A stretch of DNA of 33,718 bases. Origin: an uncultured Solobacterium sp. Its GTDB lineage: Bacteria; Bacillota_I; Bacilli_A; Erysipelotrichales; Erysipelotrichaceae. Below, piece by piece: positions 27,197-33,718 of the stretch; position 1 is the stretch's first letter; each line of letters opens with the position of its first letter. The position numbers and the translations under genes were made by a program. Where the stretch lies: positions 1-33,718 of the forward strand of contig CALHUY010000082.1 of NCBI GenBank assembly GCA_938039295.1, written 5' to 3'. The notes below the pieces were generated by a model. The model worked only from the letters and a program-made list of their open reading frames with translations. It was not told the origin of the DNA and ran no database searches.

Positions 27197-27859
27197 TTAT
27201 TCATCAGACTTTTTCTTTGGATACTGATGATCAAACAACGCTAAGGCAACTACGATTAAGAAAGATAATCCAAATCCTGCCATAAAGCCTTTTAGACCAT
27301 AACTCTTTAGTGAAACTGGTGTAACACGAACCTTACCAGGAGCTGTTACAACTTTAACTGTAGCTTCCCCTTGCATAAGTTCTGTAATCTTTTCTGGAGC
27401 TATTTCTGCAAGTATCTTCGCTACTTCTGCGGTTGTCTTCTCATTTGGCATGACAACTGATACTTCAACAATCTGAGTAGATACCTTTACGGCTGTTTTC
27501 ACATTGCTATTTCGCACCATCTGTGCTGCATCCATTTCAAGATTTGCATTCTTAATCACTTCATCTAAGACTTCGCCACTCTTTAATAGTTCAGCTGCTG
27601 TATTTACCTTTAAGATTACATCTGCACTCTCATCCGGCATGATTTGCTTTTCATCTTTCTCCGGCATAATATACATCGCAAAATTTGCTTCATATGTTGG
27701 CTTCTTAGTAAGCTTTGCAAATCCGATACCAGCGACCATACCTAAAATAGCAGCACCAATAATCCAGAATTTCTTCTTGAAAATATTGCTGATTAACTTT
27801 CTTAGGTCTAATTCCATATCCTCATCAAAATCTAAGATTGTTTTATTGTTCTGTTCCAT
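27197..27859 (-). CDS. Wzz/YveK-type chain-length determinant protein
   Basis: The 220-residue protein has two membrane helices (FWIIGAAILGMVAGIGFAKL near residue 33 and GFMAGFGLSFLIVVALALF near 193) flanking an extracellular helical domain, and a Pro-rich segment before the second helix (PGKVRVTPVSLKSYG). This is the layout of Gram-positive polysaccharide co-polymerases (CpsC/YveK). These usually need a partner tyrosine kinase (CpsD/YwqD); none is encoded in the window and no kinase domain is fused here. The short C-terminal tail is only basic and acidic residues. GGAGG lies close before the ATG. Confidence 0.87.
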   Translation of the reverse strand: MEQNNKTILDFDEDMELDLRKLISNIFKKKFWIIGAAILGMVAGIGFAKLTKKPTYEANFAMYIMPEKDEKQIMPDESADVILKVNTAAELLKSGEVLDEVIKNANLEMDAAQMVRNSNVKTAVKVSTQIVEVSVVMPNEKTTAEVAKILAEIAPEKITELMQGEATVKVVTAPGKVRVTPVSLKSYGLKGFMAGFGLSFLIVVALALFDHQYPKKKSDE

Positions 27860-27880
27860 AACATCCTCCGTACTGTTATT

Positions 27881-28708
27881 TTAGTTTTCCGTTTTCTCAA
27901 TTGTTTCTTGGAAGTTATAACAATCTACCAAATCAACTTGCTCGTAAGTTAAATCACCGAACACCTTTGAAACAATACCTTTTTGTATATTTTTAATAAA
28001 TAGATTAAATAATTTTGTAAACCAAATCTTTTTACCATGAATTCTCGCAATTGCTGCAACCATTTCTTTTGTATTTACATATTCCTTATTCTGTGGGAAG
28101 AAGATTCCTTCCATCTGGTTTGTAATAACCTGATGCACAAATTCGGATAAGTTATCTACAAATAACATACTTCTCTTATTTGTATAATTTGGGAAAATTG
28201 GTGACTTTAGCGCAAATTTGCGTAAACTCTGATAATTTCCCTTGCAGCCCTTTCCATAGATCATAGGTGGTCTTAGAATAGCTACCTTGAAGTTTTCATC
28301 TACCAACTTAGAAATCAGATGATCTGCTTCTAGTTTGGATTTTCCATATGCATTTTGAGGATCTTCTTTTGTCTGTTTTGTGATATGACCAATTGTTTTA
28401 CCATAAACAGACATTGTACTTAGCATAATGAATTGCTTTACACCTGCTGCTTTTGCGCATTCTGCGATTTTAACTACTAAATCCCGATTTACTACATAAT
28501 AAAGTTGGCGATTTTCATCTGTCTCTTTAATATGTGCAATTCCTGCCACGTTATATACAACATCATAACCCATAAAGTCTTCTTTTTTCGGTTCATAATT
28601 CTGTGTTGGAATTGTATCAATCTGATATCCATACTTTTCGGTCAAATAGGTTTTTGCCTTTTCACCAATGTAGGATCCAGCGCCTGTAATTAAAATCCTA
28701 GTACTCAT
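27881..28708 (-). CDS. NAD-dependent epimerase/dehydratase (extended SDR), probable 4-keto reductase
   Basis: The 275-residue extended SDR has ILITGAGSYIGEKA as nucleotide-binding loop (residues 5-18), VYNVAGIAH, the catalytic Ser region MLSTMSVYG and YGKSK (YxxxK) of the active site. It ends at about the size of WbpV/FnlC-like reductases rather than full UDP-glucose 4-epimerases. Paired with the CapD-type dehydratase it could reduce the 4-keto intermediate to UDP-QuiNAc or UDP-FucNAc for the initiating transferase (inference). GGAGG precedes the ATG; the Wzz-like gene follows after 21 bp. Confidence 0.82.
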   Translation of the reverse strand: MSTRILITGAGSYIGEKAKTYLTEKYGYQIDTIPTQNYEPKKEDFMGYDVVYNVAGIAHIKETDENRQLYYVVNRDLVVKIAECAKAAGVKQFIMLSTMSVYGKTIGHITKQTKEDPQNAYGKSKLEADHLISKLVDENFKVAILRPPMIYGKGCKGNYQSLRKFALKSPIFPNYTNKRSMLFVDNLSEFVHQVITNQMEGIFFPQNKEYVNTKEMVAAIARIHGKKIWFTKLFNLFIKNIQKGIVSKVFGDLTYEQVDLVDCYNFQETIEKTEN

Positions 28709-28720
28709 ATAATCCTCCGA

Positions 28721-30523
28721 TTAATTGCTTGTGAATGTTAATAGTGTACCATTTTGGTCCGCAACCCATTGGTTGTCTTGAATACAGTACCAAGTATATC
28801 CATCTGCTTGTTTTGTTTCTTTTACGTAGAACTTTTGTCCCCTTGCGGCAGTACCTACAACTGCACCATTAACACTTGGTGCACTTCTAATATTTAATGC
28901 ATCTACCTTAATTGTAACTGTTCCAGTTGTAGCACCAGTCGTTTTGGAATCCGTAGTTGATTCTGTATTGGCTGGTGTATTCTCAGTTGGAATCGGTTGT
29001 CCATTCATCATGAGATTATATTGGTACTGATATGCATTCTTCTCAGCTTGGTCAGGATAAACAACAGATAGCAACTCACTTGGTGCAGAGGCTGTATATT
29101 CCATCCCATCTACACCACCAACGTGAGCTGTAATAATCTCCCACTTAATGCCTTCATCAAGTGTCTGTGCAGCTAACTGATTAATCTTAGATACATCCAC
29201 ATTTGTTAAGAAGGACCCCGCAAGTGAATCTAAGATACTTGCAAAGTGTGGAATCATTGCTGGACTTGTTAGTTTTTCAATGATTGCTTTTAATACAATC
29301 TGTTGATGTGCATTACGACCTAAATCACCATCTGGCAAATTATATCTTTCACGCACATATTCAAGTGCCAGTGTGGAATCCAATGTAATTTCCCCCGCAG
29401 GGAAGTAATCACCTGTCCAATAGCCTGTGAATTCATTAGGATTGTAAACTGTAACACCACCCAACTTATCAATAATATTCAAGAATGTTGAGAAGTTTAC
29501 AATGAGATAATCTTCTGCATTTGTACCATAGTAGTTATTAATCGTATCTACTGCGTTCTGTACACCCATTACACCCGCATGCGTTAACTTATCATATCCA
29601 CCGAGTGCTACGTTAGGTACATATGAATCACGTGCAAACGAACCAATTAAAATCTGACGTGTCTTTGGATTAACAGTAACCATCATATTTACGTCGAAAC
29701 GACCCTCTGGTAGTAACTCTCCATAATCATCATTACCACCAACAAACACCGTAAATGGAGCAGTATCAGCAGCCTTAGGTTTCTTTACGACCTCCGCTTC
29801 GATATCAATAGTTGCAAGAACTACTGTCTCATTTTGGAAATTACTAAACTTTTTATAATTCTTTAAAGCTGACTTATATGTTGTATTAATGAGTAGAGCT
29901 GAAACTTCATTATTATAGAGAGCCTCAACCGCATTAATAATTGTCTTTCTCTTATCAAATTTGAGTTTTGTATCAAGAGTCTCATCAATCCAAGCAATCG
30001 CTTTTTCCTGGTTCTTTTGATCAGAAGCAGATTGTGCTGCGATTGTTTTATCGAAGTAATCCTTGATTTTATCTGAAGTTGTTGTGTCCTGGAACACATC
30101 TTTATGTTGTTCCTTATATTCTGATTTCAACGCAACAATTTCATAATGTGTTGTATTAGAAGCGTTATTTGCATTTAATACATTCATTAAACTACGGTTT
30201 GTATTGTAGATATAAACCGAAGAAATAGTAAATGCCACTGCTAAAATGGCATTGAATGCCAATACCAAGTAATTCTTTCTAGATTTTTTCTTTACGATTC
30301 TTCCATCCTCTTTTTGAAGCTTTCTATACTTAAAACGCAGTAAAGAAAGAATCAAAGCGAGCATTACAATCGCTAATGACCCAACAATAATCATTGCTCT
30401 CCAACGAAGTGGAAGGAAGGCTAATCTAAAAACAACTGTATCAAAGAGAATACATCCAGCAAAGGCAATCAGCCAAGCCACCAAGGAAATATTCAGTTTA
30501 CTCTTTTTCTTTTTTTCTGACAT
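28721..30523 (-). CDS. LytR-CpsA-Psr (LCP) family ligase with C-terminal SH3 domain
   Basis: The start at 30523 is used because GGAG lies 7 nt upstream; a 16-residue longer reading has no ribosome site. The 600-residue product has a basic N-terminus, three membrane helices (the last about residues 90-110), an accessory extracellular region (about 115-250), and the LCP domain from about 255. The LCP motifs GRFDVNMMVTVNPKT, FARDSYVP and GDLGRNAHQQ keep the conserved Arg and Asp residues. An SH3_3-type domain (LNIRSAPSVNGAVVG) ends the protein. LCP enzymes move undecaprenyl-linked polymers onto peptidoglycan, so this is the probable capsule-to-wall ligase; the SH3 domain may hold it to the wall. 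The accessory region between the helices and the LCP core resembles that of CpsA proteins. Confidence 0.9.
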   Translation of the reverse strand: MSEKKKKSKLNISLVAWLIAFAGCILFDTVVFRLAFLPLRWRAMIIVGSLAIVMLALILSLLRFKYRKLQKEDGRIVKKKSRKNYLVLAFNAILAVAFTISSVYIYNTNRSLMNVLNANNASNTTHYEIVALKSEYKEQHKDVFQDTTTSDKIKDYFDKTIAAQSASDQKNQEKAIAWIDETLDTKLKFDKRKTIINAVEALYNNEVSALLINTTYKSALKNYKKFSNFQNETVVLATIDIEAEVVKKPKAADTAPFTVFVGGNDDYGELLPEGRFDVNMMVTVNPKTRQILIGSFARDSYVPNVALGGYDKLTHAGVMGVQNAVDTINNYYGTNAEDYLIVNFSTFLNIIDKLGGVTVYNPNEFTGYWTGDYFPAGEITLDSTLALEYVRERYNLPDGDLGRNAHQQIVLKAIIEKLTSPAMIPHFASILDSLAGSFLTNVDVSKINQLAAQTLDEGIKWEIITAHVGGVDGMEYTASAPSELLSVVYPDQAEKNAYQYQYNLMMNGQPIPTENTPANTESTTDSKTTGATTGTVTIKVDALNIRSAPSVNGAVVGTAARGQKFYVKETKQADGYTWYCIQDNQWVADQNGTLLTFTSN

Positions 30524-30554
30524 ATGTCTACTCCAGTTAAATTTTACCATAGTG

Positions 30555-30581
30555 ATTATACAACACATCACTGTATATCAA
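30555..30581 (-). promoter_or_regulatory. possible internal promoter before the LCP gene
   Basis: On the reverse strand a perfect TATAAT (30555-30560) follows TTGATA (30576-30581) by 15 nt, a short spacer. It lies 32 nt before the LCP start and may drive the main capsule transcript separately from the upstream polymerase-like gene. Confidence 0.45.
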
Positions 30582-30625
30582 AAATTACCTATTTATTTCA
30601 CATTTTCTCACATATTCAAACTAGT

Positions 30626-31792
30626 CTAGTGATTGCTGATGGATTCCATATTGGTTCGATCTTCATTGAGATAGAACAATGTAATCCATACAACCCAGAA
30701 TAAAGCTTGACGATAGTTCACTAAGAACGTAGTTTCTACCAAAATCGAAATAAAACAAATCCAACTTACTACATTTAGTCCTTTTAACCTCTTTTTAAAC
30801 CATGCCACCAAAATTGTGAATGGAATGATTCCATAAGAGAAGAACAGGTTTACAAACGAAGAATGGATTTCGTTTACAGGTTCTGGATAATAACGCTCGT
30901 AATTTCCTTCCCCTGCACCATAGATAAAGTACTCTGGATAGTTTAGTATCTTTTCAGCAGCACGTTCACGCAAGATATCTTTAATACCATCCGCATAAAT
31001 TACTTTAAATAATTTATAGCGAATGCGGTTCACTGTCGTATACTCCACATTTTCAAGACGGAAGTCTGCGGATGGCCAGAAATAATATCCAACACCACTA
31101 GTCACAAGAACCAATCCCACACATAACGCTGCCTTACTCAATTTTAACTTCACACTCACGAATCGAAGTAGCACTAAAACGTATAGTACAAATAATCCTA
31201 ATAATGCCGATAAGGACTTACTTTGTAAAGCAAGGAAGATACCAACGACTGTAGAAATAGGAAATAAGTAGTTATCAATCTTTTTATGTTTGGTGAGATA
31301 TGCAAATACAAGAATAATAAACACATAGAAACCCAATTGATTTGGATCGGTAAACGTACCCATGTATCGTGTCGCACCATTCTCCCAGAGTTCATAGTAG
31401 ATACGGCCAAAGCCATTACAATATACCAATAACTGTATTCCTAAATTTACATATAATGTATAACGAATTTTATCAATTAATAAACGACTTACACCACTAT
31501 CGTAGGAATAAACAGTTACACCGATATACACAAGATACAAAGATGAATACATAAATCTTGGATCCGGTACAACTTTATGATAGAAAGCATTAATCATAAT
31601 CGCTAATACAAGGAAGATATAGAGCAACTTATTCTTCTTTAAATTCGGTATCAATCTTTCTGTTTTTACATCCTTATATACCCTGCAAAAAAAATAAAGC
31701 ATGAGTAAACCATCAGCAGGCTGCACCTGCCCTGCCCCTCTAAAATAAAATGGACGTAAAAGTATAAATAAAAGTAGTAGGATATCTGTCAT
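30626..31792 (-). CDS. O-antigen ligase/polymerase-like (Wzy_C) membrane protein
   Basis: The 388-residue protein has about 10-11 membrane helices. A large external loop near the C-terminus contains the YGAGEGNYERYYPEPVNEIHSSF segment with an Asn-Glu-Ile-His pattern, followed by FFSYGIIPFTILVAWF. This is the hallmark of the Wzy_C/O-antigen ligase superfamily. Because a second Wzy-type polymerase is present at 21205, this protein may instead be a ligase or polymerise a different polymer. The ribosome site is weak (GAGTGA). It is the first gene of the - strand capsule cluster. Confidence 0.8.
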   Translation of the reverse strand: MTDILLLLFILLRPFYFRGAGQVQPADGLLMLYFFCRVYKDVKTERLIPNLKKNKLLYIFLVLAIMINAFYHKVVPDPRFMYSSLYLVYIGVTVYSYDSGVSRLLIDKIRYTLYVNLGIQLLVYCNGFGRIYYELWENGATRYMGTFTDPNQLGFYVFIILVFAYLTKHKKIDNYLFPISTVVGIFLALQSKSLSALLGLFVLYVLVLLRFVSVKLKLSKAALCVGLVLVTSGVGYYFWPSADFRLENVEYTTVNRIRYKLFKVIYADGIKDILRERAAEKILNYPEYFIYGAGEGNYERYYPEPVNEIHSSFVNLFFSYGIIPFTILVAWFKKRLKGLNVVSWICFISILVETTFLVNYRQALFWVVWITLFYLNEDRTNMESISNH

Positions 31793-31817
31793 AGTTCACT
31801 CATTCTGTATCTAATAA

Positions 31818-31846
31818 ATTTTAGACTATTCCTAGTAAATGAGCAA
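31818..31846 (-). promoter_or_regulatory. possible promoter of the capsule cluster
   Basis: On the reverse strand TTGCTC (31841-31846), 17 nt and TAAAAT (31818-31823) lie 25 nt before the ATG at 31792. Four of six -35 bases and five of six -10 bases match consensus. Confidence 0.45.
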
Positions 31847-31874
31847 CCTGTAAATCATGCCAATCAGCAATCTT

Positions 31875-31894
31875 AAGACGATAATTATCGTCTT
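31875..31894. promoter_or_regulatory. perfect 20-bp palindrome, candidate operator
   Basis: AAGACGATAA is followed at once by its exact reverse complement TTATCGTCTT. No T-run follows on either strand, so it is not a terminator. It lies about 30 bp upstream of the capsule-cluster -35 and about 150 bp upstream of the choline-binding-protein promoter, where a dimeric regulator could act on either. Confidence 0.55.
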
Positions 31895-32042
31895 CGATTT
31901 AGGTAAAAAATATTCGTCATAAATTTGAAATTGACATAGAAATTTAAACTGAAAATATATGTAAAATATAAGTACAATTTGAAACATTATTTTTATTATA
32001 GATTTTCTAAATAATACATTGTATTATTTTGTGTTTTCCCTA

Positions 32043-32070
32043 TTGACTTCATGCATGAATGGACTATATT
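32043..32070 (+). promoter_or_regulatory. promoter of the first small choline-binding protein
   Basis: TTGACT (32043-32048), 16 nt and TATATT (32065-32070) precede the ATG at 32095, with an AAGGGGGA ribosome site between. The layout matches that of the second gene at 33574, which also has a 16-nt spacer. Confidence 0.65.
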
Positions 32071-32094
32071 GAGGGTAAATAAGGGGGAAGAAAA

Positions 32095-33177
32095 ATGAAA
32101 CGACAATTCTTATGTATTTGCGCTATTTTTCTCGGTTTTTTATTGTACCACCCTACAGCAGTTGTTTCTGAAGAAGGAACAACCAACACAACATCTGAGC
32201 CAAAGGTTGGATGGGTACTTACTGACGGCATTTACCAATACTACGACAGTAAAGGCGACAAGTTATTCGGCTGGCAACGAATCAACAACAATTGGTACTA
32301 CCTGGGTAATGATGGAAACATGCAGACAGGATGGATTGTCTATGCAGGAATACATTACTACCTAAAGCCTTCTGGTGAAATGGCTACTGGATGGGTCTAC
32401 ACAAATAATCATTATCAATACCTAGACTCATTTGGAATCCAGAAATTTGGCTGGCAGCAAATTAACGGTCACTGGTATTACATGGATGAAGCAGGAGATA
32501 TGCAAACAGGCTGGTTTGTCTACGCAGGCCAACATTATTACCTAAAGCCTTCTGGTGAAATGGCTACTGGATGGGTTTACACAAATAATCATTATCAATA
32601 TCTTGACTCATTTGGAATCCAGAAATTTGGCTGGCAAAAAATCAACGGCTACTGGTATTGCTTTGACGTGTTAGGAAATATGTACACCGGATGGTTAAAA
32701 TACGGAAATTATGAATATTATTTAAAACCTTCTGGCGAAATGGCAACTGGCTGGGTGTTTACTGATGGCCAATATCAATATCTAAACGAATTCGGAATTA
32801 GAGAATATGGTTTAAGAAATATTAATGGGCATTGGTATATGTTATTTAACGGAAACATGAAGACAGGACTTTTTACTTATGAACACATACAACTTCTTCT
32901 CGGCGCAGATGGTAGTTTGATTAATGGTATTTTCTTTGAATTTACCAAAGGATATTACTTCGCAAATTCTAATATGGAATACCAAACTGGCTGGCAATTC
33001 TTTAATGGCAATTGGTACTACTTCGGCCCAGATAAGCTAATGCAACATGGCTGGTTATCTTATAATGGTAATTGGTATTACTTAGATGACGATGGTGCAA
33101 TGGTAAGTAATCGTAGTATCACCATTGGTGGAACAGTATACTACTTTGATGCATTCGGTATTTATCAGCCGGCATAA
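32095..33177 (+). CDS. small secreted choline-binding-repeat protein
   Basis: The 360-residue protein has a signal peptide (MKRQFLCICAIFLGFLLY core, cleavage likely near residue 25) and a short Thr/Ser-rich stretch. From about residue 38 to the end it is built of roughly sixteen choline-binding-type repeats (GWQxINxxWYYxxxxGxMxTGW, YYLxPSGEMATGW). There is no catalytic or other domain, so it would coat PCho-bearing polymers, compete for sites, or act as an adhesin (inference). Two 60-residue blocks are almost identical even at DNA level, showing recent duplication. Some repeats near residues 240-290 are degenerate and lack the aromatic residues of the binding pockets. It is the only complete gene on the + strand on this side of the window. 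Confidence 0.88.
   Translation: MKRQFLCICAIFLGFLLYHPTAVVSEEGTTNTTSEPKVGWVLTDGIYQYYDSKGDKLFGWQRINNNWYYLGNDGNMQTGWIVYAGIHYYLKPSGEMATGWVYTNNHYQYLDSFGIQKFGWQQINGHWYYMDEAGDMQTGWFVYAGQHYYLKPSGEMATGWVYTNNHYQYLDSFGIQKFGWQKINGYWYCFDVLGNMYTGWLKYGNYEYYLKPSGEMATGWVFTDGQYQYLNEFGIREYGLRNINGHWYMLFNGNMKTGLFTYEHIQLLLGADGSLINGIFFEFTKGYYFANSNMEYQTGWQFFNGNWYYFGPDKLMQHGWLSYNGNWYYLDDDGAMVSNRSITIGGTVYYFDAFGIYQPA
32353..32636 (+). repeat. tandem 180-bp (60-residue) duplication inside the choline-binding gene
   Basis: About 104 nt at 32353-32456 recur at 32533-32636, exactly 180 nt downstream, with about four base differences, all but one or two of them silent. A third, more diverged copy begins near 32713. The 180-nt step is three 20-residue repeats and indicates recent in-frame expansion. 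Confidence 0.85.
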
Positions 33178-33214
33178 TATTCACATCATAGTATTCATAC
33201 AAATACATTTTATT

Positions 33215-33253
33215 AAAAGACTTGACTTATTCGATGAAAGCCAAGTCTTTTTT
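33215..33253 (+). terminator. Rho-independent terminator of the first small choline-binding protein
   Basis: AAAAGACTTG (33215-33224) pairs with CAAGTCTTTT (33242-33251), giving a 10-bp stem with a 17-nt loop that holds a small inner pairing. The T-run at 33248-33253 overlaps the right arm. Confidence 0.85.
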
Positions 33254-33522
33254 GATTAAAATTACTTCTAGTATTATCCGCAATAATAGTATGACACATA
33301 TAATAATTCCAAAATTAGACAAATATCATCAAAGTAAGTTAGAACATCTATCGTACCAATAAAATTTTCATAAATAAAACTTTGAAGTACAAAAAAATAT
33401 TTCAATAATAATTCAATAAACTAACGCAGGGAGTCACTTCCTTTTTCATATATATTATATAGATGGTTTTTTATACACTTACCACCATCCAGAAGATATT
33501 TTTTGCTATTTATAAAAATGTG

Positions 33523-33550
33523 TTGATTTTATCTACAATCTAACTAAAAT
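33523..33550 (+). promoter_or_regulatory. promoter of the second small choline-binding protein
   Basis: TTGATT (33523-33528), 16 nt and TAAAAT (33545-33550) lie 23 nt before the ATG at 33574. The start region GAATAAGGGGAA closely resembles the AAATAAGGGGGAA before the gene at 32095. Confidence 0.6.
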
Positions 33551-33573
33551 AATTGTGAATAAGGGGAACAGAT

Positions 33574-33718
33574 ATGAGAAAACAGTTGTTGTATATCTTT
33601 GCATTATCTCTAGGTCTTTCTATTAATCCACTAACAACCATTGTTCGTGCTGAAGAACCAGAGACGACGCCTACACCAGCCACTACAGTTCAAACTGGTT
33701 GGGTAACAACAGAAGATG
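33574..33718 (+). CDS. second secreted choline-binding-type protein (partial, cut by window end)
   Basis: The 48 visible residues give a signal peptide (MRKQLLYIFALSLGLSINPL, likely cleavage after VRA at about 26) and a Glu/Thr/Pro-rich stretch. They end with QTGWVTTEDG, which matches the KVGWVLTDG that opens the repeat array of the protein encoded at 32095. AAGGGGAA serves as ribosome site. It is a paralogue of that protein. Whether a catalytic domain precedes or follows the repeats cannot be seen. Confidence 0.75.
   Translation, partial: MRKQLLYIFALSLGLSINPLTTIVRAEEPETTPTPATTVQTGWVTTED

Larger units (their letters stand above)
31793..32094. other. divergent control region between the capsule cluster and a choline-binding-protein gene
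   Basis: This 302-bp gap separates two divergent start codons. From left to right it holds a - strand promoter candidate, a perfect 20-bp palindrome, an A/T-rich middle with an isolated TTGACA at 31931-31936 that lacks a good -10, and a + strand promoter with a strong ribosome site. No gene is seen inside it. Confidence 0.7.
33178..33573. other. intergenic region between tandem choline-binding-protein genes
   Basis: This 396-bp gap holds the terminator of the first gene (33215-33253) and the promoter of the second (33523-33550). Between them it is A/T-rich with no convincing gene, hairpin or repeat. It is long for two genes of one family and suggests they are transcribed separately. Confidence 0.65.

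Noticed and set aside
30524..30571. A longer start for the LCP gene at 30571
   Set aside because: The extra 16 residues have no ribosome site and overlap the probable promoter; the ATG at 30523 has GGAG at 7 nt.
17637..31792. A LicD-type phosphocholine transferase within the capsule cluster
   Set aside because: Each gene was read for LicD-like motifs and all have better assignments; the sulfotransferase-like protein shows no LicD pattern.
31875..31894. The 20-bp palindrome as a terminator
   Set aside because: It lies between divergent genes and neither strand has a T-run after it.
31931..31967. TTGACA at 31931 as the main promoter of the choline-binding-protein gene
   Set aside because: The best -10 at 17-18 nt is poor (AATATA/ATATAT), and a better-placed promoter lies at 32043-32070.
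32095..33177. Repeats in the choline-binding gene as a CRISPR array
   Set aside because: The repeats are in-frame multiples of 60 nt encoding aromatic choline-binding motifs and lack unique spacers.

Overview
This is an A+T-rich Firmicute chromosomal segment. Every full gene has a recognisable bacterial surface or housekeeping architecture. The combination of phosphocholine (PCho) synthesis genes, choline-binding-repeat proteins, NlpC/P60 hydrolases and a Wzx/Wzy capsule locus suggests an Erysipelotrichia-type or related low-GC Gram-positive commensal (inference; a 16S or protein search would settle it). No rRNA, tRNA, CRISPR array or insertion sequence was seen.

Layout. (1) 1-3950, housekeeping: the 5' part of polA (- strand, running off the left edge), radC (-) and an rlmI-like rRNA methyltransferase (+). 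(2) 4014-8143, secreted wall proteins, all on the - strand: two paralogous Ig-like/NlpC-P60 hydrolases and a coiled-coil surface protein with an LPXTG-like tail. (3) 8499-12238, a two-gene unit: a membrane-anchored protein and a large glucosaminidase carrying about 20 choline-binding repeats. (4) 12364-17499, a lic-type operon: a protein fusing winged helix, nucleotidyltransferase and choline kinase, then stand-alone LicC, a BCCT choline-type transporter and a membrane acyltransferase. It has its own strong promoter and terminator. (5) 17637-31792, a capsule/exopolysaccharide locus on the - strand: O-antigen ligase/polymerase-like protein, LCP ligase with SH3 domain, SDR reductase, Wzz-like protein, CapD-type dehydratase, initiating sugar-phosphate transferase, two GT4 and one GT2 glycosyltransferases, Wzy, Wzx and a sulfotransferase-like protein. 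(6) 32095-33718, + strand: two tandem small choline-binding proteins, the second cut by the window edge.

How it fits together (inference): the lic operon imports choline and activates it to CDP-choline. A LicD-type transferase, not present here, would put PCho on a surface polymer, plausibly the adjacent capsule or a teichoic acid. The choline-binding glucosaminidase and the small choline-binding proteins would then dock on that PCho. The locus therefore carries both the supply side and the readers of a PCho surface code.

Most unusual observations: the two NlpC/P60 paralogues share a TTGCAA-18-TANAAT-6-ATG arrangement that predicts leaderless mRNAs; the choline kinase is fused to a second nucleotidyltransferase and a DNA-binding-type winged helix, with a 13-bp palindrome on the -10 element of its own promoter; a sulfotransferase-like gene lies in the capsule operon; and a perfect 20-bp palindrome lies between the capsule operon and the divergent choline-binding-protein gene.
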